From Microbacterium sp. C5A9 (GTDB lineage: Bacteria; Actinomycetota; Actinomycetes; Actinomycetales; Microbacteriaceae), in NCBI RefSeq assembly GCF_022627955.1, contig NZ_JABXGD010000002.1:558001-622000 (forward strand): a stretch of DNA of 64,000 bases, read 5' to 3'. A program made the position numbers and the translations under genes. Of this stretch, positions 34,741 to 42,136 are shown piece after piece. Position 1 is the stretch's first letter. Every line of letters begins with the position of its first letter. The notes beneath the pieces were generated by a model, which saw only the letters and a program-made list of their open reading frames with translations, was not told the origin of the DNA and did no database searches.

Positions 34741-35613
34741 TCATTTCGGCACCGGGATAGGCGTGAAGCCAGCTTGGTTCGAGCCGACCTGCAGCTTCAC
34801 GAGTGCCTCATGCTCGCGGAAAGCGTTCCACGTGCGGAAGAGGTAAAACAGCGCTTGCCCCGGAAGGATGCGTCGCGCTCCCCCGGCCTGCAGGTCGTTG
34901 GTAACGCGCCTCGAGAGCGTCAGGAACGGGTCGCCAGGGCCATTCTGGATGCCGTCACGGATGCGATTGAAGAACTCGGCAGCGTCGTCGACGTCTAGCT
35001 TCGAGAACTCGAGGAAGGCTACCCCGAGCGCACTGACCGGAAGCCGGAGGTAGCGATACATGCCTCGTGCGTGCCGAGCAGCGAACTCGATGTCAGGGAT
35101 CGTCAGGACGGCCTCAGCGAGCTCGGACTTCGTCAAACTGTAGCTTCCGCCGATGTGCGAGGCCGCGTGCTTCACGTCGCCGGCTTGGTACGCAGTGTGG
35201 AGCCGTGCGATCGCTCCCACATCTTTGGCGTCAACACGTTCCGCTAGGCCCGTGATGATCAGCATGTCCCCCGTGCTGCGGGCAGCTCCGGAATCGAGCA
35301 CCACGAGCGCTTCCTCACTGATTCCGCGAACCACGAGCACCCACGCACCCTTCCCCGCTGCGACGATCGCCTGGCATCGGTTCTGCCCGTCAATGAGCCG
35401 GCCAGCTGCGTCGAACTTGATCGTTTCACCTGTAACGACCCAGCGGTCGCTTTGAATGTCTCGCACGTACCCGTTGATACGCCCCTTGCGCACGTTGCGG
35501 TTGTTGTCGATGTTCAGTGCGAGCCATGACACTGCAAGCTCCGGCGTGACGAAGACATACTCGGCTGTCTCCCCTGCTGGACCGTGTGCAACAGACGGTG
35601 GTTCAGGTTTCAT
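34741..35613 (-). CDS. ParB-like phage protein
   Basis: 290 residues. The N-terminal half has the ParB/Srx-like actinophage pattern: 'ITPELA'-like VTPELAVSWLALNIDNNRNVRKGRINGY, 'GETIKFDAAGRLIDGQNRCQAIV', and 'VLDSGAARSTGDML'. The DGQNR motif is the family's core. The C-terminal half is helical and unassigned. Such proteins are common early genes of actinophages with no settled function. GGAG precedes the ATG, and a pair of palindromes lies upstream (35620-35663). Confidence 0.75.
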   Translation of the reverse strand: MKPEPPSVAHGPAGETAEYVFVTPELAVSWLALNIDNNRNVRKGRINGYVRDIQSDRWVVTGETIKFDAAGRLIDGQNRCQAIVAAGKGAWVLVVRGISEEALVVLDSGAARSTGDMLIITGLAERVDAKDVGAIARLHTAYQAGDVKHAASHIGGSYSLTKSELAEAVLTIPDIEFAARHARGMYRYLRLPVSALGVAFLEFSKLDVDDAAEFFNRIRDGIQNGPGDPFLTLSRRVTNDLQAGGARRILPGQALFYLFRTWNAFREHEALVKLQVGSNQAGFTPIPVPK

Positions 35614-35619
35614 GGCTAC

Positions 35620-35663
35620 TCCTCGATCAAGCGAGGATCACCCTGATCTCGCTGCTGAGATCA
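35620..35663. promoter_or_regulatory. Pair of palindromes upstream of the ParB-like gene
   Basis: TCCTCG-N6-CGAGGA (35620-35637) and TGATCTC-N6-GAGATCA (35644-35663), centres 25 bases apart, with GATCA-CCC-TGATC bridging them. Two matched sites at this spacing upstream of a phage regulatory-type gene look like operators or a binding cluster. Inference from symmetry. Confidence 0.5.
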
Positions 35664-35705
35664 AGTTGTAACCAAGAAGTTTCTAGCCCGCACTATTGCC
35701 AGATC

Positions 35706-35726
35706 ATGTTGCCCAGATGTTGCCCA
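35706..35726. repeat. Direct repeat ATGTTGCCCA x2 beside tRNA-Val
   Basis: Copies at 35706-35715 and 35717-35726, period 11. They lie about 50 bases from the 3' end of tRNA-Val(GAC), inside the foreign DNA. Short repeats of this kind are usual for integrase arm sites, but no integrase gene remains. Confidence 0.5.
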
Positions 35727-35740
35727 CCCTGATCCGGGCA

Positions 35741-35773
35741 AAGAAAAACCCCCGGTGAACCGGGGGTTTTCTT
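35741..35773 (-). terminator. Intrinsic terminator of the tRNA-Val(GAC) transcript
   Basis: AAAACCCCCGGT and ACCGGGGGTTTT form an exact 12-base-pair stem with a two-base loop, flanked by A- and T-rich tails. It lies directly after the 3' end of the minus-strand tRNA-Val, so it would end the Gly-Cys-Val transcript. It is symmetric enough to work in both directions. Confidence 0.85.
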
Positions 35774-35776
35774 CTG

Positions 35777-35848
35777 TGCGCGATACTGGGATCGAACCAG
35801 TGACCTCTTCCGTGTCAGGGAAGCGCGCTACCGCTGCGCCAATCGCGC
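35777..35848 (-). tRNA. tRNA-Val (anticodon GAC)
   Basis: Acceptor stem GCGCGAT/ATCGCGC, anticodon arm CTTCC-CTGACAC-GGAAG with anticodon GAC, T arm with GGTTCGATCC. Discriminator base A. The CCA is not encoded. The 3' end faces the prophage remnant, which makes this gene the likely integration target. Confidence 0.95.
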
Positions 35849-35874
35849 CCAAGTGGGCTGTTCAGTTTTCAGAG

Positions 35875-35945
35875 AGGTGGCGACGGGATTCGAACCCGTG
35901 TAAACGGCTTTGCAGGCCGGTGCCTAGCCGCTCGGCCACGCCACC
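35875..35945 (-). tRNA. tRNA-Cys (anticodon GCA)
   Basis: Acceptor stem GGTGGCG/CGCCACC, anticodon arm with loop CTGCAAA (anticodon GCA), T arm with GGTTCGAATCC. The discriminator base is U, as expected for tRNA-Cys. Second gene of the minus-strand tRNA cluster. Confidence 0.95.
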
Positions 35946-35998
35946 GTGTGGATTGACCCCACGTGCTGAAGGCCCTCCGAAGAAGGCCCCTGCACTTG

Positions 35999-36071
35999 AG
36001 CGGATGACGAGACTCGAACTCGCGACCCCAACCTTGGCAAGGTTGTGCGCTACCAACTGCGCTACATCCGC
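35999..36071 (-). tRNA. tRNA-Gly (anticodon GCC)
   Basis: Acceptor stem GCGGATG/CATCCGC, anticodon arm CAACC-TTGCCAA-GGTTG with anticodon GCC, T arm with AGTTCGAGTCT. First gene of the minus-strand cluster, about 27 bases downstream of the expected start point of the promoter at 36106-36133. Confidence 0.95.
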
Positions 36072-36105
36072 GTTGTTCCCGGTTGTTGTCCCGGGCACAT
36101 ATGAA

Positions 36106-36133
36106 ACATTAGCCGATGAACGGCGACTGTCAA
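36106..36133 (-). promoter_or_regulatory. Promoter of the Gly-Cys-Val tRNA cluster
   Basis: On the minus strand a perfect -35 TTGACA (36133-36128) and a -10 TAATGT (36111-36106) are separated by 16 bases. The expected start point is about 27 bases before tRNA-Gly. Confidence 0.7.
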
Positions 36134-36223
36134 AACCGGGAACGAATCTCGCGCGTGTCCAAGCGAATGGTCATCGAGCCGCTCAGGCGTCGGGTAGTAT
36201 CGGTTGACGTACCCCGCGGGTAT

Positions 36224-36299
36224 GGGCGATTGGCGCAGTTGGTAGCGCGCTTCCTTCACACGGAAGAGGTCATCGGTTCGAGTCCGGTATCGCCCACCA
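36224..36299 (+). tRNA. tRNA-Val (anticodon CAC), CCA encoded
   Basis: Acceptor stem GGGCGAT/ATCGCCC, anticodon arm CTTCC-TTCACAC-GGAAG with anticodon CAC, T arm with GGTTCGAGTCC, discriminator A at 36296. CCA follows directly at 36297-36299, unlike in the three minus-strand tRNAs. A -10-like TAGTAT (36195-36200) precedes it. It diverges from the other tRNAs. Confidence 0.95.
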
Positions 36300-36302
36300 C
36301 GC

Positions 36303-36343
36303 AGAAGCCCCCGACAGAGCGAATCGCTCGGTCGGGGGCTTCT
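36303..36343. terminator. Bidirectional hairpin after tRNA-Val(CAC) and the desaturase
   Basis: AGAAGCCCCCGAC (36303-36315) and GTCGGGGGCTTCT (36331-36343) are exact 13-base inverted copies. It stands between the 3' ends of the plus-strand tRNA and the minus-strand desaturase, so it can serve both. Confidence 0.8.
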
Positions 36344-36348
36344 CCCGT

Positions 36349-37458
36349 TCAGCGCGGGGGCACCGCCGGACCGATCGCCCCGCGCTGCTCCGCCAGCGGG
36401 CACGTGAAGACGTCGCGTTCACCGAGGCCGACCCGATTGATGTAGCGGACCACGATCGCGTACGACGTGAGCAGCCCGACCTGCGTGTACGCGACGTCGT
36501 GCGCTCCGCAGTACGCCGCGACGATCGGCGCGGCACGTCGCAGATGGGGCCGGGGCATCGACGGGAACAGGTGGTGTTCGACCTGGTAGTTGAGTCCACC
36601 CATCGCCGCGTCGAGGAGCCGTCCACCCCGCACGTTCCGGCTCATCAGCACCTGACGCCGGAGGAAGTCCAGGGTCAGGTCGTGCGGCACGACCGGCATC
36701 CCCTTGTGATTGGGCGCGAATGCGATCCCCATGTAGAACCCGAACAGGCCCAGCTGCACGCCGAGGAACGCGAACGCGATCCCCGGCGAGAGCACGAGGA
36801 ACACGAGCACCAGATATCCGATCATCCGGATGGCGAGGAAGGCGATCTCCGCCCATCTCCGCTCCAGCCGCCCCCGCGAGACGACTCTCCGCACGCTCGA
36901 AGCGTGCAGGGAAAGCCCCTCGAGAAGCAGGATCGGGAAGAAGAGCAGCCCCTGATGGGCCTGCATCCACCGGATCGCCGGGGTGCGGCGACGGGCAGCG
37001 GTCTCCGCGGTGACCGCGATCACCGGAAGGTCGATGTCGGGATCGGAGCCGAGCCTGTTCGGATTCGCGTGGTGCCGGGTGTGCTTGTGCTGCCACCACC
37101 CGTAGCTCATGCCGACGAGCAGATCTCCGAGGATGATGCTGATCCAGTCGTTCCAGCGCCCCGAGACGAAGATCTGCCGATGAGCGGCGTCGTGCCCGAG
37201 GAAGGCGATCTGGGTGAAGACGATCGCGAGGACGGCGGCAGTGAACAGCTGCCACCACGTGTCTCCGATCCAGACGAAGACGAGGAGACAGGTCGCGACC
37301 GCCAGAGGAGCCGCGATGAGCTTCGTCCAGTAGTAGCCGTATCGTCGCCGCAGCAGACCTCGGTCACGGATCTGCTGCGCCAGCTCGGTGTAGGTGCTCG
37401 CCCCACCACGCGCGGTGTCCCGCGGACGGGTGCGGACGATCGGACGGCTGCCGTCCAT
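36349..37458 (-). CDS. Membrane fatty acid desaturase
   Basis: 369 residues. Di-iron histidine boxes are HDAAH (89-93), HKHTRHH (124-130) and QVEHH (292-296), the last being the form seen in front-end and acyl-CoA desaturases. Four or more hydrophobic segments fit an integral membrane enzyme that introduces a double bond into membrane acyl chains. No electron-donor (cytochrome b5 or ferredoxin) domain is fused or adjacent. It follows the unknown gene at 37486 after 27 bases, so the two may be one operon. Confidence 0.92.
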   Translation of the reverse strand: MDGSRPIVRTRPRDTARGGASTYTELAQQIRDRGLLRRRYGYYWTKLIAAPLAVATCLLVFVWIGDTWWQLFTAAVLAIVFTQIAFLGHDAAHRQIFVSGRWNDWISIILGDLLVGMSYGWWQHKHTRHHANPNRLGSDPDIDLPVIAVTAETAARRRTPAIRWMQAHQGLLFFPILLLEGLSLHASSVRRVVSRGRLERRWAEIAFLAIRMIGYLVLVFLVLSPGIAFAFLGVQLGLFGFYMGIAFAPNHKGMPVVPHDLTLDFLRRQVLMSRNVRGGRLLDAAMGGLNYQVEHHLFPSMPRPHLRRAAPIVAAYCGAHDVAYTQVGLLTSYAIVVRYINRVGLGERDVFTCPLAEQRGAIGPAVPPR

Positions 37459-37485
37459 GATGACCCCTTCGTCGGCGTCGTCGCG

Positions 37486-38004
37486 TCAGGCGCGAACGGC
37501 ACCGCCCTCTTCCGCCCAGTCCTCGATGCGCGACTCGTCATCGAAGTCCGCGGTCACGGGCCTGCGGTCGAAACTCACCGATTCGGCCAGTGCCACCACG
37601 GATGCCGCGCGATGCTGCTCGCGCTCCGAGGCGTCCTGGAATCGGATGGCGGCCAGATCGCGCTCCGCCTGCAGGCCGGCGCTGATATCGGCGAGGCGAT
37701 CCGCGATGACGGCGGCGAGACCGTCGCGGAGCTCTTCCAGATTGGTGTTCGCGATCTCCAGGCGGCGGTCGGCCACGTGCAACTCGACGGTCGGGAAGCC
37801 GTTCGCGGACAGGTGGGCACGTGTCTCGCTGCCCTGGATGGCGGCGACCTCGTCGCGATCCGTCTTGCGCGTGAACACCGCTTCCACGGTGTAGCGGTCC
37901 GGGGCTTCATCGGTCATCAGCGCCGCGGGGAGCGAGCCGATCAGAATGGATTCCAGACCCAGCAGTTCGGGGCCATGCCCCGCGATCTTCAATTGTGCGT
38001 TCAT
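37486..38004 (-). CDS. Hypothetical protein upstream of the desaturase
   Basis: 172 residues, MNAQLKIAGHGPELLGLESILIGSLPAALMTDEAPDRYTVEAVF.... I recognise no family. It is acidic, has no signal or membrane segment, and its middle and C-terminal halves look helical and charged (AAVIADRLADISAGLQAERDLAAIRFQ...). Codon use looks native. The same-strand desaturase begins 27 bases downstream. A long structured non-coding region lies upstream. Confidence 0.7.
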   Translation of the reverse strand: MNAQLKIAGHGPELLGLESILIGSLPAALMTDEAPDRYTVEAVFTRKTDRDEVAAIQGSETRAHLSANGFPTVELHVADRRLEIANTNLEELRDGLAAVIADRLADISAGLQAERDLAAIRFQDASEREQHRAASVVALAESVSFDRRPVTADFDDESRIEDWAEEGGAVRA

Positions 38005-38183
38005 GTGCTGACGTTACGCCCCCTACCTGTGCGCGTTCACAGCCGGTCGCGGCGCCTCGACACCCGCACAGCGGAGAGGTCCTCGCGCGTCGGGCGAATC
38101 GCTACCGGCGCGAGAACCCCTCTACCGGAGCCACGTTCCGACGGGCTCCCCATGGACCTGTCCGGCGCGTGCTCTGCGGGCAC

Positions 38184-38242
38184 CGTACGCCTGACGCCTG
38201 CGCCGCGCCACCCCGTGGCGCACTGCCGCGCGCAGGCGTACG
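38184..38242. other. Nested stem-loop with two alternative outer stems
   Basis: ACGCCTGCGC (38194-38203) pairs with GCGCAGGCGT (38230-38239), enclosing GCGCCAC-CCC-GTGGCGC (38205-38221). A competing outer stem is CGTACGCCTG (38184-38193) with CAGGCGTACG (38233-38242). Mutually exclusive pairings in a leader region are a feature of regulatory RNAs, but simple inverted repeats or a terminator are equally possible. Confidence 0.5.
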
Positions 38243-38291
38243 CTGGGTGCTTCTCCGTCCGATCTGCACCGGACACCGCTCGGCTGATAGG

Positions 38292-38305
38292 TTAGGGTCT
38301 CCTAA
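38292..38305. promoter_or_regulatory. Inverted repeat TTAGG-N4-CCTAA ahead of the AraC regulator
   Basis: An exact palindrome with TTAGG and CCTAA arms, about 30 bases upstream of the ATG. It resembles half of a DtxR/IdeR site (TTAGG...CCTAA ends with a shorter centre). With the iron uptake genes next door, iron-dependent control or autoregulation is the natural reading. Confidence 0.5.
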
Positions 38306-38334
38306 TCTTTCCCCGAGACGCTGGTGAGTTGACG

Positions 38335-39123
38335 ATGTCGCTGATCGGACCCGACCCCGCCGAGTCGCTCGTCTGGCGTATCGACACCAACTCCTTCGAC
38401 CTCACCGACCACGTCGAGTGGGAGTCGCACTCGCACGCCGACCGACATGAGCTTCTCTGGGGCACCCGCGGAGCCCTGTCCGCCGAGACGACGGACGGCT
38501 ACTTCGCCATCCCCGGCTCACTGGGCCTCTGGATTCCCGCGGGCACCGAGCACCGCGTCGCGGCTGCGCCCGGCACGACGTTCCGCTGCACGTTCATCGA
38601 CGCGGACCTGCCGTCGATCGCCGCAACGACCACCGCGGTCGCGATCCCCGAGGTCGTGCGGGTGGTGCTCGAACGCCTGGAGGCAGCACCGTATCTCGCG
38701 CCGTCTCCGCGGCGCCACGCCGAGGAGCTGACGGTCAGCCTGCTCGAACCCGTCGAGGTCTCGACGATCGACCTCCCGCTTCCGCTCGATATGAGGACAC
38801 GCCAGGTGGCGCAGGCACTGCTGTCGGATCCTGCCGACGACCGCTCCATCGAGGACTGGGGTCGACACGTCGGCGCGAGCGCTCGCAACCTGTCGCGTCT
38901 CTTCGTGGCGGAGACGGGGCTGAGCTTCTCGACCTGGCGCACGCGGGCGCGCATGCGTCGGGCGATCGAGTGGCTCGCGGCCGATCACACCGTGGCGTAC
39001 GTCAGCCGCCGGTCCGGCTACTCGACCCCGAGCGCCTTCGTGCAGGCCTTCCGGCGCGAGCTCGGACGCACTCCTGGAGAGTTCGCATCGATGCGCAGCG
39101 ACGCTGCCAAGAAGTCGGCCTGA
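38335..39123 (+). CDS. AraC family transcriptional regulator of the iron uptake locus
   Basis: 262 residues. The N-terminal cupin-like sensor has 'VEWESHSHADRHELLWGTRG' and 'PGSLGLWIPAGTEHRV'. The C-terminal AraC double helix-turn-helix is 'SIEDWGRHVGASARNLSRLFVAETGLSFSTWRTRARMRRA' followed by 'VAYVSRRSGYSTPSAFVQAFRRELGRTPGEF'. ATG at 38335 is chosen over a TTG two codons earlier. It stands immediately before the siderophore transport genes on the same strand and probably activates them. Confidence 0.92.
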   Translation: MSLIGPDPAESLVWRIDTNSFDLTDHVEWESHSHADRHELLWGTRGALSAETTDGYFAIPGSLGLWIPAGTEHRVAAAPGTTFRCTFIDADLPSIAATTTAVAIPEVVRVVLERLEAAPYLAPSPRRHAEELTVSLLEPVEVSTIDLPLPLDMRTRQVAQALLSDPADDRSIEDWGRHVGASARNLSRLFVAETGLSFSTWRTRARMRRAIEWLAADHTVAYVSRRSGYSTPSAFVQAFRRELGRTPGEFASMRSDAAKKSA

Positions 39124-39172
39124 GCGCGACAGCGGCTGGCGGCTGAGCGACATCCCGCCCCTCCATACTGGG

Positions 39173-39191
39173 TAAGCCAAGCCTTAGCTAA
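39173..39191. promoter_or_regulatory. Candidate DtxR/IdeR iron box
   Basis: TAAGCCAAGCCTTAGCTAA; its reverse complement agrees with the IdeR consensus TTAGGTTAGGCTAACCTAA at 13 of 19 positions. It lies 39 bases upstream of the substrate-binding protein and just downstream of a CATACT -10-like element, where a bound iron repressor would block transcription. Confidence 0.6.
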
Positions 39192-39230
39192 CTTTCTTGG
39201 CGCCTCCCGAACCCCCCTGGAAGACGACCC

Positions 39231-40196
39231 ATGCGCTCCACTCCCCTCTCGCTCCTCGCGCTCGCTGCGACCGCCCTTCTGCTGACCTCCTGCGCCGGCT
39301 CCACCGCGGCAGGTTCCTCGGCACAGACCGACACGGTCGAGTTGACCACCCCCGCCGGTGCGGACATCGAGATCCCCACCGAACCGCAGTCGGCACTCGG
39401 CTTCTACACGACCGATCTCGACATCCTCATCACCCTCGGTTTCGAGCTCGCCGACACGCAGCCGATCCGCGACGACTTCACGGCCTTCCCCGACTTCTTC
39501 CCCCAGGAGGAGCTCGAGGGACTCGACACGTTCGGCAACTTCCCCGAGTTCAACCTCGAGGCCGTGCTCGAGGCCGAGCCGGACTTCATCCTCAACGGCC
39601 TCGGCTACGAGGAGGATCTCGACGGCAAGCTGCAGAAGATCGCCCCCACCTACACGTACAACGCGTTCGACGGCGGCGACTGGCGCGACGTCGTCGCACA
39701 GGCGGCGTCCGACCTCGGTCGCGAGGAGCAGTGGCAGGCATGGGTCGAGCAGTACGAAGCCCGCGTCGCCGACATCAGGGCCCGCCTCGACGCCGCGGAC
39801 ATCCACCCCGTCGTCGCCGACGTCGGATACTTCGAGGGTCAGGTGACGACCTCCTGCCACGGCGTGCCGTGCCTCGTCTTCGCCGACCTCGGCCTCGAGA
39901 TGCACGAGCTCATGAACGCGACCGACGAAGGTCTCCCGGCCAGCGAGGACTACACCCAGCTCAGCCCGGAGCAGGTGGGCCAGCTCGAGGGCGTCGACGT
40001 CGTCTTCACGGGCGCGAACGAAGACGGCACCGTCTGGATCGAGGACGACGCCGCGCTCCAGCAGAATCAGCTCTGGCAGAATCTCTCCTTCGTCTCGGGC
40101 GGCGCCTACCACCCCTACAACTACGAGATGATCTACGGCTCCCCCAGCGGCCAGGACGCGTTCCTGACCGTGGTCGAGAAGGCGCTCCTCGGATGA
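39231..40196 (+). CDS. Iron-siderophore ABC transporter substrate-binding lipoprotein
   Basis: 321 residues. A lipoprotein signal peptide ends in LLTSC with the lipid-modified C21. The mature part has the helical-backbone (class III) fold of FhuD/FepB-type binding proteins: 'GADIEIPTEPQSALGFYTTDLDILITLGFELADTQPI', 'FNLEAVLEAEPDFILN', 'LQKIAPTYTY', and 'LVFADLGLEMHE'. It would deliver ferric siderophore to the two permeases downstream. The stop overlaps the siderophore-interacting protein start (ATGA). Confidence 0.93.
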   Translation: MRSTPLSLLALAATALLLTSCAGSTAAGSSAQTDTVELTTPAGADIEIPTEPQSALGFYTTDLDILITLGFELADTQPIRDDFTAFPDFFPQEELEGLDTFGNFPEFNLEAVLEAEPDFILNGLGYEEDLDGKLQKIAPTYTYNAFDGGDWRDVVAQAASDLGREEQWQAWVEQYEARVADIRARLDAADIHPVVADVGYFEGQVTTSCHGVPCLVFADLGLEMHELMNATDEGLPASEDYTQLSPEQVGQLEGVDVVFTGANEDGTVWIEDDAALQQNQLWQNLSFVSGGAYHPYNYEMIYGSPSGQDAFLTVVEKALLG

Positions 40197-41083
40197 GCGT
40201 CAACCTGGTGCACCGCATCGTCGCCCAGCGCGTCGAGCGCCTCAGCCCCGGCATGGTCCGCATCGTGTTCGGCGGCGACGGACTCGAGGGATTCGTCTCC
40301 ACCGAGGTCGGCGACGAGTACTTCCGCGTGTTCTTCCCCCTCGAAGGACAGGACGAACCGAACCTCCCCTTCCCCACCGACGACGGGTACTGGGACTTTC
40401 CCGAGGGCGTCGAGCCCGCCCCGATGCGCACCTACACGGTTCGCGAGTGGGATGCTGCGAGCCGCGAGCTCACGATCGACTTCGTCGTGCATGACGGTGG
40501 CGTCGCCGCGGCCTGGGCGCTGCGTGCGCAACCGGGCGACGTCGTGGGAGTGAACACCCCGAAGGGTCTGTACGATCCCCCGGCGGACATCGAGTGGCAG
40601 CTGCTCATCGCGGATGCCACCGGGCTTCCCGCTGCGGCGCGCCTGGCCGAGAACGCTCCTGCCGGTGTGCGCACCCGCGTGGTGCTCGAGGTCTCGACTC
40701 CCGACGACGAGCTCCCTCTCACACCCGCCGACGGCGTCGAGCTGCACTGGGTGCACGGCGGCAACGGCCACGCCCCCACCCGCATCGAGGAGGTCCTGCG
40801 GGCATCCGAGCTCCCCAGCGGCCCGGGGTACGTCTGGGTGGCCGGCGAGACGAAGGCGACCCGCGGGGTCCGCAAGCACCTCCGACATGAGCTCAAGCTG
40901 CCTGCCTCCGCCTACAAGGTCATCGGCTACTGGACCGAGAACGCGGAGGCCTGGCGCGAGCGGTACGACTCCCTCGACGAGGGCGTCCACGCCCGCCTCC
41001 GCGCGATGTGGGACGACGACACCCGCCCCGCGGAAGACATCGAGGAGGCCTACGAGGCCGAGCTCGAGAAGCTGGGTCTGTGA
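40193..41083 (+). CDS. Siderophore-interacting protein (SIP), flavin-dependent ferric reductase
   Basis: 296 residues of the SIP/ViuB family, which reduces imported ferric siderophore to release iron. Family signatures are 'MRTYTVREWDAASRELTIDFVVHDGG' (RxYTxR flavin-binding and FVxHxxG), 'WALRAQPGDVVGVNTPKG', 'LIADATGLPAAARLAENAP' and 'YVWVAGETKATRGVRKHLR' (the GExxxxRxxR helix). Start ATG overlaps the upstream stop. The reading frame is open before the start but overlaps the binding protein. Confidence 0.95.
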   Translation: MSVNLVHRIVAQRVERLSPGMVRIVFGGDGLEGFVSTEVGDEYFRVFFPLEGQDEPNLPFPTDDGYWDFPEGVEPAPMRTYTVREWDAASRELTIDFVVHDGGVAAAWALRAQPGDVVGVNTPKGLYDPPADIEWQLLIADATGLPAAARLAENAPAGVRTRVVLEVSTPDDELPLTPADGVELHWVHGGNGHAPTRIEEVLRASELPSGPGYVWVAGETKATRGVRKHLRHELKLPASAYKVIGYWTENAEAWRERYDSLDEGVHARLRAMWDDDTRPAEDIEEAYEAELEKLGL

Positions 41084-41107
41084 CCCCGCCCCGATGACCA
41101 TCCGCTC

Positions 41108-42136
41108 ATGACCTCCGTCCTCATCGAGGAGCAGGCGGCCCGGGTCTCGGCCACGCGTCGAGGCCTGGTCGTCCTCCTGCTCGCCGTCGCGCTCGCGCTC
41201 GCCTCCGTCGCCAGCATCGTCCTCGGCTCCCAGCGCATCGGCATCGACGAGGTGTGGCTCGGCCTCACCACGGGCGAGGGAGATCACGGCGCGATCGTCC
41301 AGGGGATGCGCATCCCCCGCACGGTGATCGGGCTCGCCGTCGGTGCTGCGCTCGGAATCGCCGGCGCACTCATCCAGGGCTTCACGCGCAACCCGCTCGC
41401 AGACCCCGGCATCCTCGGGGTCAACGCCGGAGCCAGCCTCGGCGTGACGATCGGCGTCGCGTTCTTCGGCGTCAGCGCCGCCAGCGGCTACATCTGGTTC
41501 TCCTTCGCGGGGGCGATCATCGCCACCGTGCTCGTGTACCTGATCGGCTCGGCAGGGCGCACCGCGCCCGACCCGATGCGCATGACGCTCTCCGGCGTCG
41601 CTCTCGGCGCCGTCATGGGCGGTGTCGTGGCAGCGATCGGGCTCCTGAACCCCGAGGTCTTCAACACCATGCGCTCGTGGAACGCGGGCTCCCTGAGTGC
41701 ACTGACGCCCGACGTGTACACCGTGCTCCCGTTCCTCGCACTCGGACTCGTGCTCGCCTTCTGCCTCGCGCCGTCCCTCAACGCGCTGGCGCTCGGCGAC
41801 GACCTCGCCACGGCGCTCGGGTCACGTGTCGTGCTCACCCGCGTGCTGTCGATCGTCGCGGTGACGCTGCTCTGCGGGGCGGCCACGGCCGCGGCGGGGC
41901 CCATCGCCTTCGTCGGGCTGATGGTCCCCCACGCGGTCCGCTGGTTCGTGGGTCCCCATCAGGGGTGGATCCTTCTGGGCACCCTGCTCGCCGCTCCCCT
42001 GCTGCTGCTGACGGCTGACGTCGTCGGTCGCCTGGTCCTCACGACCGGAGAGCTGCCGGTGTCGGTGGTGACCGCGCTGATCGGCGCGCCGGTGCTCATC
42101 GCGCTCGTGCGCCGACGGAAGGTGAGCGGACTGTGA
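41108..42136 (+). CDS. FecCD family siderophore ABC permease, first subunit
   Basis: 342 residues with about nine to ten hydrophobic segments. Typical FecCD motifs are 'RIPRTVIGLAVGAALGIAGALIQGFTRNPLADPGILGVNAGASLGV' and 'GPIAFVGLMVPHAVRWFVGPHQGWILLG'. It pairs with the next gene to form the membrane channel. The stop overlaps the following GTG start by four bases. Confidence 0.95.
   Translation: MTSVLIEEQAARVSATRRGLVVLLLAVALALASVASIVLGSQRIGIDEVWLGLTTGEGDHGAIVQGMRIPRTVIGLAVGAALGIAGALIQGFTRNPLADPGILGVNAGASLGVTIGVAFFGVSAASGYIWFSFAGAIIATVLVYLIGSAGRTAPDPMRMTLSGVALGAVMGGVVAAIGLLNPEVFNTMRSWNAGSLSALTPDVYTVLPFLALGLVLAFCLAPSLNALALGDDLATALGSRVVLTRVLSIVAVTLLCGAATAAAGPIAFVGLMVPHAVRWFVGPHQGWILLGTLLAAPLLLLTADVVGRLVLTTGELPVSVVTALIGAPVLIALVRRRKVSGL

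Larger units (their letters stand above)
29297..35776. mobile_element. Remnant of a tRNA-associated prophage or integrative element
   Basis: The left limit is where the SDR homology is cut (about 29297) and the right limit is the 3' end of tRNA-Val(GAC) at 35777. Inside, base composition is visibly less GC-rich, strands switch often, and the genes are phage-like (tail fragment, ParB-like protein) or accessory (toxin-antitoxin, DUF4145, SOS-box pair). No integrase, terminase, portal or capsid gene is visible. The limits are approximate because no flanking direct repeat was found. Confidence 0.7.
38005..38334. other. Divergent intergenic region with a large stem-loop and an inverted repeat
   Basis: 330 bases between the minus-strand hypothetical gene and the AraC regulator. 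No protein-coding content convinces me: the open frames through it are shadows. It contains the nested stem-loop at 38184-38242 and, close to the regulator, the TTAGG-N4-CCTAA site. Confidence 0.7.

Noticed and set aside
29297..35776. Integrase or intact prophage
   Set aside because: No tyrosine or serine recombinase, terminase, portal, capsid or lysin gene is present on either strand.
38037..38276. Small minus-strand frame in the 330-base gap before the AraC gene
   Set aside because: Arg/Pro-rich, no start signal, and covers the stem-loop region; treated as non-coding.
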